This document shows, in pieces, positions 17,716 to 26,145 of a DNA stretch of 64,000 nt. The position numbers and the translations under genes were made by a program. Source of the stretch: Sphingobacteriales bacterium UTBCD1 (GTDB lineage Bacteria; Bacteroidota; Bacteroidia; Chitinophagales; Chitinophagaceae); NCBI GenBank assembly GCA_002066995.1, contig MWTC01000035.1, positions 1-64,000 of the forward strand, read 5' to 3'. The notes under the pieces are model-generated. The model was not told where the DNA came from, made no database searches, and saw nothing but the letters and a program-made list of their open reading frames with translations. Position 1 is the stretch's first letter; each line of letters begins with the position of its first letter.

Positions 17716-18771
17716 TTATTTTGGTTTATATTCTTTTAACACAGTTAATAATTTCTGGTTTTCTTCCGGGGTGCCAATAGTTATTCTCAGGCAATCTTCA
17801 CACAGATTAATATTGCTACGGTTACGTACAATAATTCCTTTGGAGCAAAGGAAGTTGTAAATAGTATTAGCGTTTTGCATTTTAACCAATAAAAAATTTG
17901 CATCAGAAGGATAAACAGCAAGAGTAAAGTCAAGACGTGATAAATTTTCTTTTAGCAGCTCCCTTTCTTTTACTGTTGTTGCAATATGTTCGTTCATCCA
18001 TTCCCTTTTATCCAATGCCTGAAGCACTAAATGCTGGGTAGCTGTATTGATATTGTAAGGGTATTTTATTTTATTCAGCAAATCAATAACCGGTGGTGAT
18101 GCGAAAAGCATTCCCAGTCTTAGTCCGGCAAGCCCCCATGCCTTACTCAGCGTTTGCATGACAATAAGGTTGGGATATTCTGTAAGTTCCGGAATAAAAG
18201 ATCGCTGGCTGGAATAATTGATATAGGCTTCATCTAATACTACGGGTCCATCAAAGTTGTTCAGGATAATTTCAATATCGTTTCGCTCAATACTATTGCC
18301 TGTTGGGTTATTAGGTGAGCAAATAAAAATAATTTTAGTACCGGTATCCACCGACTGTTCAATGGCTTCCATGTCTAATTGAAATGCCGGGGTCAGCGAA
18401 ATTTCTTTTACCTGTACATTATTGACATGGGCACAAACTTCATACATACCATAAGTAGGAGGGAAGATCAATACATTATTCCGGCCGGGTTCACAAAAAA
18501 TACGAATTAAAAGATCAATGGCTTCATCGCTTCCGTTTCCCAAAAAAATATTTTGCGAAGGAACTCTTTTTATCTGGCTAAGTTTTTCTTTCACCTGCCG
18601 TTGCAAGGGATCGGGATAGCGGTTAAAATTATCCGGCAGGGCAGAACCATAAGGATTTTCATTTGCATCCATGAATACAGAAGCCGTTCCGGAGAATTCA
18701 TGCCTTGCTGATGAGTAAGGCTTCATCGCTTTTATATTTTCCCTCACCAAATTTTCTAAATTAAATCTCAT
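17716..18771 (-). CDS. hisC: Histidinol-phosphate aminotransferase
   Basis: This 351-residue PLP-dependent class I/II aminotransferase converts imidazole acetol phosphate to histidinol phosphate. The Schiff-base lysine is in QTLSKAWGLAGLRLGM, and DANENPYGS and SPNNPTGN are diagnostic. It overlaps the end of hisD by 11 bases and abuts hisB. Confidence 0.96.
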   Translation of the reverse strand: MRFNLENLVRENIKAMKPYSSARHEFSGTASVFMDANENPYGSALPDNFNRYPDPLQRQVKEKLSQIKRVPSQNIFLGNGSDEAIDLLIRIFCEPGRNNVLIFPPTYGMYEVCAHVNNVQVKEISLTPAFQLDMEAIEQSVDTGTKIIFICSPNNPTGNSIERNDIEIILNNFDGPVVLDEAYINYSSQRSFIPELTEYPNLIVMQTLSKAWGLAGLRLGMLFASPPVIDLLNKIKYPYNINTATQHLVLQALDKREWMNEHIATTVKERELLKENLSRLDFTLAVYPSDANFLLVKMQNANTIYNFLCSKGIIVRNRSNINLCEDCLRITIGTPEENQKLLTVLKEYKPK

Positions 18772-20053
18772 AGTTATTTTTTAATCGAATACGGACAGCA
18801 TTTTTATGTGCAAGTAGTCCTTCAGCTTCTGCCATCAATTCAATGGTATTTCCAATACTTTTTAATCCTTCTTTTGTTAAATGCTGAAATGTAATTTTTT
18901 TTACAAAGCTATCAACTGATACACCGCTATACATTGCCGCATAACCGTTGGTCGGCAGAGTGTGATTAGTGCCGCTGGCATAATCTCCCGCACTTTCTGG
19001 TGAATAATTTCCGATAAATACTGATCCTGCTGAAATTACTTTCATGGATAACTCATCTGCATTTTTGCTGGCAATAATCAAATGCTCCGGCGCATAGAGG
19101 TTCGAAAACTCCATTGCTTCTTCAAGATTATTTACCAGGATGATCTTACTGCTTTCCAAAGATCTTTTCGCTATTTCTTTTCTTGATAAAAGCGTTAATT
19201 GACCTGCAATTTCTGTTTGTACATTTTTTACAAGATCAGCGCTTGTGGTTATTAAGAATACCTGTGAGTCGGGGCCATGCTCTGCCTGCGATAAAAGGTC
19301 AGCTGCTACAAATCCCGGCACTGCTGTATCATCAGCAATGATTAATAACTCAGACGGACCGGCAGGCATATCTATTGCAACATTTACTTGTTGCACTAAT
19401 TGCTTGGCACAGGTCACGTATTGATTTCCCGGCCCGAAAATCTTAAACACTTTGGGAACAGACTCTGTTCCATAAGCCATGGCTGCAATGGCCTGTGCAC
19501 CCCCCAGTTTAAATATTTTGCTGATGCCACAAAGATTTGCCGAATATAAAATGGCAGGATGAACCGTTCCATCTTTCAAAGGAGGTGTGCATAAAACAAT
19601 TTCTTTACATCCTGCTATCTGTGCAGGTATGCCTGACATTAATACAGTGGAAAATAATGGCGCTGACCCGCCGGGTATGTAAATGCCGATTTTTTCTATT
19701 GGTACTGACCTTCTTTCGCAGGAAACCCCGGGCATCACTTCTACTTGATACGTATCGCCTTTTTGCTGCAAATGAAATATTTCTATATTGTATTTAGCCT
19801 GTTGAATAGCATTTTTCAAATTGTCATTCAGCTGATTTGACGCTGCATTTATTTCATTTTCAGAAACCGGTATCCTTTTCAGGTTTACTCCATCTAATTT
19901 TTTACTGAATATTTTTAATGCTTTGTCTCCCTTCAATTTTACTTTTGTAAGAATCTTTCTCACTGTCTTTTCTAATGATACATTGTCAATTGATGGACGT
20001 TTTGCCAATTCCTCCCATTTCGTTCTGCCCGGATTATTAAATACAGGAATCAT
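18761..20053 (-). CDS. hisD: Histidinol dehydrogenase
   Basis: This zinc enzyme oxidises histidinol to histidine in two NAD-dependent steps. GPGNQYVTCAKQLV, MPAGPSELLIIAD and the HTLPTNGYAAMYSGV segment are characteristic. I start at the ATG at 20053 (MIPVFNNPG), giving 430 residues as in the family. An in-frame ATG at 20104 would add 17 Lys-rich residues encoded by an intergenic repeat, which is unlikely to be genuine protein. The spacer to hisG is 70 bases. Confidence 0.95.
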   Translation of the reverse strand: MIPVFNNPGRTKWEELAKRPSIDNVSLEKTVRKILTKVKLKGDKALKIFSKKLDGVNLKRIPVSENEINAASNQLNDNLKNAIQQAKYNIEIFHLQQKGDTYQVEVMPGVSCERRSVPIEKIGIYIPGGSAPLFSTVLMSGIPAQIAGCKEIVLCTPPLKDGTVHPAILYSANLCGISKIFKLGGAQAIAAMAYGTESVPKVFKIFGPGNQYVTCAKQLVQQVNVAIDMPAGPSELLIIADDTAVPGFVAADLLSQAEHGPDSQVFLITTSADLVKNVQTEIAGQLTLLSRKEIAKRSLESSKIILVNNLEEAMEFSNLYAPEHLIIASKNADELSMKVISAGSVFIGNYSPESAGDYASGTNHTLPTNGYAAMYSGVSVDSFVKKITFQHLTKEGLKSIGNTIELMAEAEGLLAHKNAVRIRLKNNYEI

Positions 20054-20062
20054 ATTTTTTAA

Positions 20063-20097
20063 TTTTGACTTTTCATATTTAGCTTTTGACTTTTCAC
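20063..20097. repeat. Short AT-rich spacer repeat between hisG and hisD
   Basis: TTTTGACTTTTCA occurs at 20063-20075 and again at 20084-20096, followed by CCTTTCACCTTTCAC. The reverse complement, TGAAAAGTCAAAA, occurs at 30768-30780 between leuD and leuC. Such low-complexity spacers inflate apparent ORF starts. Confidence 0.6.
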
Positions 20098-20123
20098 CTT
20101 TCACCTTTCACTTTTTCCCTCTT

Positions 20124-20978
20124 TCAAACAATCATTTTTTCAATCGGAACAATTAATATCCCCTGGGCTCCTGCATTTTTTAATTGCTCAATGATATTCC
20201 AGAAATCCGATTCACTGATCACAGAATGAACAGAACTCCAGCCCGGCTCAGCCAATGGCAAAACAGTAGGACTTCTCATGCCCGGAAGTAAATTGCAGAT
20301 CACCGGCAACCGGTCATTAGGCGCATTCAACAATACATATTTATTGTTAGTAGCTTTTTTAACTGCCCTGATGCGAAACAAAAGTTTAGCTAACAATTCT
20401 TGTTTCTCCTCCGATAATCTTTTTGTGCTGATAAGCACAGCTTCAGATTGCAGAATGGTTTCAAGTTCTTCCAATTCATTACTGAATAAGGTGCTGCCGG
20501 AACTCACCAAATCACATATAGCGTCTGCTAATCCGATCTTCGGCGCTATTTCCGCTGAACCGCTGATCTCATGAATACTTGCATTAATATTTTGCTTTTG
20601 TAAATATTCCGATAGGATGTATGGATAACTGGTGGCAATACGTTTGTTGTTTAATTGCTGAACAGACAGGATGTTCCCATTTTTCGGTACTGCAATGGAA
20701 AGCCTGCATTTTCCAAAGCCGAGTGGCTCGGCAATCAGGACCGACTTATTTTTTTCAGCAACTACATTTTGCCCTGCAAAACCGATATCTGCCACAGCAT
20801 CCTGCACATATTCAGGAATATCGTCGTCTCTCAGGAAAAAAACTTCCAATGGAAAGCCGGATGCTTTTACCCGCAACTGGTTATTGCCATTGCTGATGTT
20901 AATGCCGCATTCTTTAAGTAATTGCATGGAGCCTTCATGCAGACGACCCGATTTTTGAATGGCAATTTTCAGTTCCAT
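20124..20978 (-). CDS. hisG: ATP phosphoribosyltransferase, long form
   Basis: This 284-residue enzyme starts histidine synthesis by joining ATP and PRPP. The length, and the C-terminal ACT-like regulatory domain (about residues 210-284, for example VLPLAEPGWSSVHSVI), show the long HisG form, which is feedback inhibited by histidine and needs no HisZ. The N-terminal catalytic domain has LKIAIQKSGRLHEGS and the DLVSSGSTL phosphate loop. It is the first structural gene and follows a His-rich leader ORF and terminator. Confidence 0.96.
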   Translation of the reverse strand: MELKIAIQKSGRLHEGSMQLLKECGINISNGNNQLRVKASGFPLEVFFLRDDDIPEYVQDAVADIGFAGQNVVAEKNKSVLIAEPLGFGKCRLSIAVPKNGNILSVQQLNNKRIATSYPYILSEYLQKQNINASIHEISGSAEIAPKIGLADAICDLVSSGSTLFSNELEELETILQSEAVLISTKRLSEEKQELLAKLLFRIRAVKKATNNKYVLLNAPNDRLPVICNLLPGMRSPTVLPLAEPGWSSVHSVISESDFWNIIEQLKNAGAQGILIVPIEKMIV

Positions 20979-20991
20979 AATTGTTTAAATT

Positions 20992-21021
20992 AAAAAAGGC
21001 TTACCAACCGGTAAGCCTTTT
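20992..21021 (-). terminator. his operon attenuator terminator (hairpin 3:4)
   Basis: Read on the minus strand, AAAAGGCTTACC (21021-21010) pairs perfectly with GGTAAGCCTTTT (21005-20994) across a four-base GGTT loop and continues as a T run. It lies between the leader ORF and hisG. Confidence 0.9.
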
Positions 21022-21041
21022 CAAATACATAATGCTTTTAT

Positions 21042-21116
21042 TTATCGCATACGATCATCCCGGCTTACCTGTGTGGTAAGATGTCCATGATGATGTATGT
21101 GTAGATTAATTTTCAT
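21042..21116 (-). CDS. hisL: his operon leader peptide
   Basis: This 24-codon ORF reads MKINLHIHHHGH for its first twelve residues, then LTTQVSRDDRMR and stop. His codons fall at positions 6, 8, 9, 10 and 12. It starts about four bases after the expected transcription start and ends 21 bases before a strong terminator in front of hisG. Its only likely role is to sense charged tRNA-His by ribosome stalling, as in the enterobacterial hisL. The sequence is unlike HisL of E. coli except for the clustered His codons. Confidence 0.88.
   Translation of the reverse strand: MKINLHIHHHGHLTTQVSRDDRMR
21062..21080 (-). promoter_or_regulatory. his attenuator pause hairpin (1:2) and antiterminator strand 2
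   Basis: Within the leader ORF, CTTACC (strand 1, 21080-21075) pairs with GGTAAG across a five-base loop. Extended, strand 2 is GGTAAGCC (21069-21062). It is perfectly complementary over eight bases to GGCTTACC (21017-21010), the 5' arm of the terminator. Pairing 1:2 and 3:4 is exclusive of 2:3, the classical attenuator switch. Confidence 0.85.
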
Positions 21117-21125
21117 TCTGTGTTG

Positions 21126-21156
21126 CAAATATAGGATAGGTAGTTAATGTTCACAA
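21126..21156 (-). promoter_or_regulatory. his operon promoter
   Basis: On the minus strand TTG (21156-21154), a 20-base spacer and TATATTTG (21133-21126) match the Bacteroidota -33/-7 promoter. Transcription should begin near 21120, leaving only a few bases before the leader peptide ATG at 21116. Confidence 0.75.
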
Positions 21157-21239
21157 TAATTTTAAGTATTTTTTTGAAATTGATAAAACAGGTGTTTGCA
21201 CGAACAAACGTTTGGAGTTTATAAATTTAATCAGTGTTT

Positions 21240-22496
21240 TTATACAAGATAATTAAAGAGTATCTCATCCTTATTCAACTCTGTAAAGTTGATCCGGTGG
21301 TGATTAAGGCTGGCAAGCAAATGACTGTAATTTTCCTTGCTGGTCAATTCAATTCCTACCAAAGCGGGCCCGGCTTCTTTGTTTGATTTTTGCATGTATT
21401 CAAATCTTGTAATATCATCGGTCGGGCCCAGTACATTATTGACAAATTCTTTTAAAGCCCCGGGACGTTGTGCAAAATTCACCAGGAAATAATGTTTGAG
21501 TCCTTCATATTGCAGGCTGCGTTCTTTTATTTCCTGCATGCGTTCAATATCATTGTTGCCACCACTTACAATGCACACAATATTTTTCCCTTTTATTTCA
21601 TCCGCAAAATCATCGAGGACGGCAATGGATAAAGCACCGGCGGGTTCCACAACGATTGCATCTTCATTGTACAATTTCAGAATTGTGGAACATACTTTGC
21701 CTTCTGCCACCAGCCGCATATCATCCAGCACATCTTTGCAGATAGAGAAAGCTATTTCACCGACTCGTTTCACTGAGGCACCGTCAACAAACCTTTCGAT
21801 GGACTCAAGCGTAACCGGATGCCCGGCTTTCAGAGCTTCAAACATCGAAGGGGCGCCTTCCGGTTCCACGCCGATGATTTTTGTTTTAGGGGCATAAGTT
21901 TTATAAAATGAACCGATACCTGCCGACAACCCACCCCCGCCTACAGGAATAAATAAATAGTCAATATCCGGCTGGTCTTCTAAAATTTCTACTGCCACTG
22001 TTCCCTGTCCTTCGATGATACGGTAATCATCAAAGGGAGGGATAAAAGTCATTCCATGTTCTTCAGTGAATTGTTTAGCGGCAATGGCACAATCATCAAA
22101 TGTATCACCGGTTAGTTTTATAATAACCCTGTCTTCACCAAGCATTTTTGTCTGGTAAATTTTTTGCTGTGGTGTGATCACCGGCATAAATACAACACCA
22201 TTCACGCCCAGTTTTCTGCAACTGAATGCAAACCCCTGTGCATGATTACCTGCGCTGGCGCAGACAACACCATTTGCTAATTGTTCTTTTGGCAATAAAC
22301 TCATCATATTGAAAGCGCCCCTGATCTTGTACGACCTTACTACCTGCAAGTCTTCTCTCTTCAGAAACACATTACATTGATATTTCTTCGAAAGATTTTG
22401 GTTGCAGGTAAGTGGCGTCCTGTAAACAACTTTATTTAAACGCTCCATGGCGCTTTCAAATGAGAACTGAAATTTTTCTGATGTTTTAGTATTCAT
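21240..22496 (-). CDS. ilvA: Threonine ammonia-lyase (threonine deaminase)
   Basis: This 418-residue PLP enzyme makes 2-oxobutyrate from threonine, the first step towards isoleucine. The PLP lysine is K57 in REDLQVVRSYKIRGAFN. The glycine loop VGGGGLSAGI and ASAGNHAQG are intact. The C-terminal 80 residues form an ACT-like regulatory region (HYFLVNFAQRPGALKEFV). It is the last gene of the ilv operon. A weak GTTTG/CAAAC hairpin lies between it and the his promoter. Confidence 0.94.
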   Translation of the reverse strand: MNTKTSEKFQFSFESAMERLNKVVYRTPLTCNQNLSKKYQCNVFLKREDLQVVRSYKIRGAFNMMSLLPKEQLANGVVCASAGNHAQGFAFSCRKLGVNGVVFMPVITPQQKIYQTKMLGEDRVIIKLTGDTFDDCAIAAKQFTEEHGMTFIPPFDDYRIIEGQGTVAVEILEDQPDIDYLFIPVGGGGLSAGIGSFYKTYAPKTKIIGVEPEGAPSMFEALKAGHPVTLESIERFVDGASVKRVGEIAFSICKDVLDDMRLVAEGKVCSTILKLYNEDAIVVEPAGALSIAVLDDFADEIKGKNIVCIVSGGNNDIERMQEIKERSLQYEGLKHYFLVNFAQRPGALKEFVNNVLGPTDDITRFEYMQKSNKEAGPALVGIELTSKENYSHLLASLNHHRINFTELNKDEILFNYLV

Positions 22497-22518
22497 CTCC
22501 AGATATTTATCCTGTGCT

Positions 22519-23637
22519 TTAAGATTTTTCCACCATCTTTTTAAATAATTCTGCGGTTGCTGATTTTTTTGAAATTTCAGGCGTCACATCTTTTTGATTT
22601 TCGGGCCTGAGACTTCTTACAGTTTGCCCGGCCTGCCATAGTTCACTATCATGTAATTCTTTTAATTCTGCTTCAAGTTTTTCCCGGTAATCGGGTTGTG
22701 AATTTGAATCTATGGAACGTTGCGATTCTTTCCCGGAAGCTACACTTTCATAGAGTTCGGTAAAAACGGGCTTTGTGACATCACGGAATTTCTTCCACCA
22801 GTCTAATGCACCACGCTGGGCAGTAGTGGAACAGTTGGCATACATCCAGTCCATACCGTTTTCTGCTACCAGGGGCATTAAAGATTGAGTCAATTCTTCA
22901 ACCGTTTCATTGAATGCTTCCGATGGAGTATGACCTTTGGCACGCAGCACTTCATATTGAGCCGCAAAAATTCCCTGTATGGCTCCCATCAATGTTCCCC
23001 TTTCGCCTGTAAGGTCAGAATATACTTCTTTTTTAAAATCTGTTTCAAACAAATAACCGCTGCCAACTGCAATACCCAATGCAATCACCCTTTCAAATGC
23101 TTTGCCGGTAGCGTCCTGGTAAATAGCATAAGAACTGTTTAACCCCCGGCCCTGTAAAAACATCCTGCGAAGTGAAGTGCCTGATCCTTTGGGTGCCACC
23201 AAAAACACATCCACATCTTTCGGAGGAACGATGCCTGTTTGTTCATTGAATGTGATGCCGAATCCATGAGAGAAATACAATGCTTTTCCTTTGGTAAGAT
23301 GTTTTTTTACTGTGGGCCACAATTTGATTTGAGCTGCATCGCTCAGCAAATAGCAAATGATGGTTCCGATCTGTAAGGCTTCTTCAATCTCAAATAATGT
23401 CTCTCCCGGTACAAAACCATCCCGGACGGCTTTGTCCCAGCTTTTTGAATTTTTTCTTTGACCTACGATGACATGGATGCCATTATCCCTTTGATTCAAT
23501 GCCTGGCCCGGGCCCTGTACACCATAGCCGATTACGGCTACAGTTTCATTTTTCAATACTTGCCGGGCTTTGCTAAGCGGGAATTCTTCACGGGTCACTA
23601 CATTTTCAGTAACACCGCCGAAATTTAATTGTGCCAT
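22519..23637 (-). CDS. ilvC: Ketol-acid reductoisomerase
   Basis: This 372-residue enzyme converts acetolactate and acetohydroxybutyrate to the dihydroxy acids with NADPH. The nucleotide motif GYGVQGPGQALNQRD and the following QRKNSKSWDKA loop set the cofactor. The KARI metal ligand segment SDLTGERGTLMGAIQG is present. Length and segments differ from the roughly 330-residue class I enzymes and resemble the somewhat longer type found in Bacteroidota and eukaryotes. It lies 124 bases downstream of ilvN and 22 upstream of ilvA. Confidence 0.95.
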   Translation of the reverse strand: MAQLNFGGVTENVVTREEFPLSKARQVLKNETVAVIGYGVQGPGQALNQRDNGIHVIVGQRKNSKSWDKAVRDGFVPGETLFEIEEALQIGTIICYLLSDAAQIKLWPTVKKHLTKGKALYFSHGFGITFNEQTGIVPPKDVDVFLVAPKGSGTSLRRMFLQGRGLNSSYAIYQDATGKAFERVIALGIAVGSGYLFETDFKKEVYSDLTGERGTLMGAIQGIFAAQYEVLRAKGHTPSEAFNETVEELTQSLMPLVAENGMDWMYANCSTTAQRGALDWWKKFRDVTKPVFTELYESVASGKESQRSIDSNSQPDYREKLEAELKELHDSELWQAGQTVRSLRPENQKDVTPEISKKSATAELFKKMVEKS

Positions 23638-23761
23638 AATTGATTTGATTTTGTTTTAATTATTAAGTTTTATTTTTTGCTCCAGGTTTAGCAATATTTA
23701 TCAGATTCTATTGCGCTCACCTGTTTTCCTCCTGCAGGTTATGCTCGTCATCTTTCCCATC

Positions 23762-24352
23762 TCACAGTGTAAACACTTCATCCTGTTTATTAAGATATTC
23801 GTTCTCGATCACATCTTCGCCCGGTTGTTTTTGTTCAAATTCTTTCAACCGTTCATGAAAATCATGGCTTCCTTTCAGGATGGCCACCCTCGCACTTCTT
23901 ACGAATTCGATAAGACCATAAGGCTCTAGTTCTTTAACAAGCCTGTCTGTTTCTTCACGGTGACCGGTGGTTTCAAAGACGGTGTAATCTTTACGGATAG
24001 CAACGGCTCTTGCTCCAAATTCCCGGAGCAGTCTCTCAACTTTTACTTTCTCGGCAACAGTATCTGTACTTACTTTGTATAAAGCCAGTTCCTGCCACAC
24101 GATCTCCTCATCTGTGTTGTAATAAGCTTTCAGTACTTCAACCTGTTTTTCAATCTGCCGGCAGAGTTTGCTTACCACTTCTTCTGTTTCGTAGATCACA
24201 ATTGTGAAACGATGAACGCTTTCCACTTCTGTGGGTGAAGTGTTCAGGCTCTCAATATTGATTTTCCTTCTTGAAAAAAGAATAGCAATCCGGTTCAGGA
24301 TCCCGATCTGGTTTTCTGTATAAACGGTGAGTGTGTATTCTCGTTTTTCCAT
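23762..24352 (-). CDS. ilvN: Acetolactate synthase small regulatory subunit
   Basis: This 196-residue protein carries an N-terminal ACT domain (YTLTVYTENQIGILNRIAIL) followed by the ALS_ss C-terminal domain. It binds valine or leucine and controls IlvB. It is located 31 bases after ilvB on the same strand. The size is slightly above the usual 160-175 residues, mainly at the C-terminus (FEQKQPGEDVIENEYLNK). Confidence 0.93.
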   Translation of the reverse strand: MEKREYTLTVYTENQIGILNRIAILFSRRKINIESLNTSPTEVESVHRFTIVIYETEEVVSKLCRQIEKQVEVLKAYYNTDEEIVWQELALYKVSTDTVAEKVKVERLLREFGARAVAIRKDYTVFETTGHREETDRLVKELEPYGLIEFVRSARVAILKGSHDFHERLKEFEQKQPGEDVIENEYLNKQDEVFTL

Positions 24353-24383
24353 GATGATTCAATTTTTGATTAATGATTTCTGG

Positions 24384-26117
24384 TTATTTTAATCTTATTT
24401 CACTGACGCTGCAACCCTGAGGCACCATGGGAAACACATTATTCTCTTTTCCCACTGCTACTTCCAGTAAATAACTTCCTTTGTGTTCCAGCATTTCTTT
24501 TATCGCTTCTTTTAAGTCTTTGCGCTGAGAAACGGATTTGCCCTCAATGCCATATCCTTTGGCTACCTGTACAAAATCCGGGCTCTCAATGTCAACAAAA
24601 GAATATCTTTTATCCAGGAATAGCTGTTGCCATTGGCGCACCATGCCAAGGAATTTATTGTTCAATATCAGAAGTTTTACATCAATCTTGTTTTGCATAA
24701 TTGTTCCCAGTTCCTGGATGGTCATTTGAAATCCGCCATCGCCGGCTACAAGGATCACTTCACGGTGAGGCGCTCCGAATTTTGCCCCGATTGCAGCAGG
24801 CAATCCAAATCCCATTGTACCCAGGCCTCCTGATGTGATATTGCTTTTTGAATGATTGAATTTTGCATACCGGCAAGCCACCATCTGGTGCTGGCCAACA
24901 TCTGAAACAATGATTGAATTGCCGTCGGTATGTTCATTCACTAACCTGATCACTTCTCCCATTGTTAAAATGTCACTTTCAGGATGTAATTCAGGAACGA
25001 TGCATTCTTTTTCTTCTTCTTTCTGTAATTCCCTGAATTTCTGCAACCATTCTTTATGAGATTTTTTATCAACCAATCTGGTTAATAAGGGTAATGTTTC
25101 CCTGCAATCACCCCACACCGGGACAGTTGCTTTTACATTCTTATCAATTTCTGCCGGGTCAATATCCAGGTGAATCACCTTTGCCTGTTTGGCATACTTA
25201 TCCAGGCGACCCGTAACACGGTCATCGAAACGCATTCCAACAGCGATCAGCACATCGCACTCATTGGTCAATACATTGGGGGCATAGTTCCCATGCATCC
25301 CCAGCATGCCTACGCCAAGAGGATGATCAGAAGGAAGAGCGCTGATGCCCATCACCGTCCATGCAGCAGGAATACCTGCTTTTTCAATGAAATTTTTAAA
25401 TTCTTTTTCTGCTTTTCCCAATAGAACGCCCTGGCCAAAAACTACAAATGGCTTTTTGGCTTCATTAATCAAGAGGGCAGCTTGTTCGATATATTTTTCC
25501 CTGACGATTGGTTTTGGCCGGTAACTTCTGATATGATGACATTTTTCATATCCTGTAAATTCAAATTTCTGCGCCTGTGCATTTTTAGTAATGTCTATCA
25601 GGACAGGCCCCGGCCTTCCGCTTTTGGCAATATAAAATGCTTTGGCGATTACGGAAGGGATCTCTGATGCATCAGTTATTTGATAGTTCCATTTGGTAAT
25701 CGGTGCGGTAATATTTACCACGTCTGTTTCCTGGAAAGCATCAGTTCCCAGCAGGTGGGCAAATACCTGCCCCGTAATGCAGACAACAGGTGTGGAATCA
25801 ATCATTGCATCTGCAAGCCCGGTGACAAGGTTTGTGGCGCCCGGGCCGCTGGTTGCAAACACTACACCTGTTCTTCCCGATGCTCTTGCATAGCCCTGGG
25901 CCGCATGAATAGAACCCTGCTCATGGCGGACCAGTATGTGCCTGATTTTATCCTGGTAATCATAAATGGCATCATAAATAGGCATGATGGCACCACCGGG
26001 GTAACCAAATACCGTATCCACTTTTTCAATGAGCAGCGCCTGCAATACTGCTTCACTGCCCGATAATGTACCGGTCAATTCTTTTTGCCTGGTTTCTTTT
26101 TCTGCGATCAGTTCCAT
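24384..26117 (-). CDS. ilvB: Acetolactate synthase large catalytic subunit
   Basis: This 577-residue thiamine diphosphate enzyme condenses pyruvate with pyruvate or 2-oxobutyrate. The catalytic glutamate is in VRHEQGSIHAAQG, and the TPP/Mg site is GDGGFQMTIQEL through LNN. The FAD-binding middle domain is complete. It follows ilvD by 28 bases. Confidence 0.96.
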   Translation of the reverse strand: MELIAEKETRQKELTGTLSGSEAVLQALLIEKVDTVFGYPGGAIMPIYDAIYDYQDKIRHILVRHEQGSIHAAQGYARASGRTGVVFATSGPGATNLVTGLADAMIDSTPVVCITGQVFAHLLGTDAFQETDVVNITAPITKWNYQITDASEIPSVIAKAFYIAKSGRPGPVLIDITKNAQAQKFEFTGYEKCHHIRSYRPKPIVREKYIEQAALLINEAKKPFVVFGQGVLLGKAEKEFKNFIEKAGIPAAWTVMGISALPSDHPLGVGMLGMHGNYAPNVLTNECDVLIAVGMRFDDRVTGRLDKYAKQAKVIHLDIDPAEIDKNVKATVPVWGDCRETLPLLTRLVDKKSHKEWLQKFRELQKEEEKECIVPELHPESDILTMGEVIRLVNEHTDGNSIIVSDVGQHQMVACRYAKFNHSKSNITSGGLGTMGFGLPAAIGAKFGAPHREVILVAGDGGFQMTIQELGTIMQNKIDVKLLILNNKFLGMVRQWQQLFLDKRYSFVDIESPDFVQVAKGYGIEGKSVSQRKDLKEAIKEMLEHKGSYLLEVAVGKENNVFPMVPQGCSVSEIRLK

Positions 26118-26145
26118 GATAGTTTCATTTATTGGTTAAAAAAAA

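Noticed and set aside
20054-20104. Longer HisD N-terminus from the ATG at 20104
   Set aside because: It is encoded by an intergenic spacer repeat and is not part of HisD homology.
23638-23761. Possible attenuator or leader in the 124-base gap between ilvN and ilvC
   Set aside because: A short ORF and a small CCTG/CAGG hairpin are present, but there is no Ile/Val/Leu codon cluster and no terminator.
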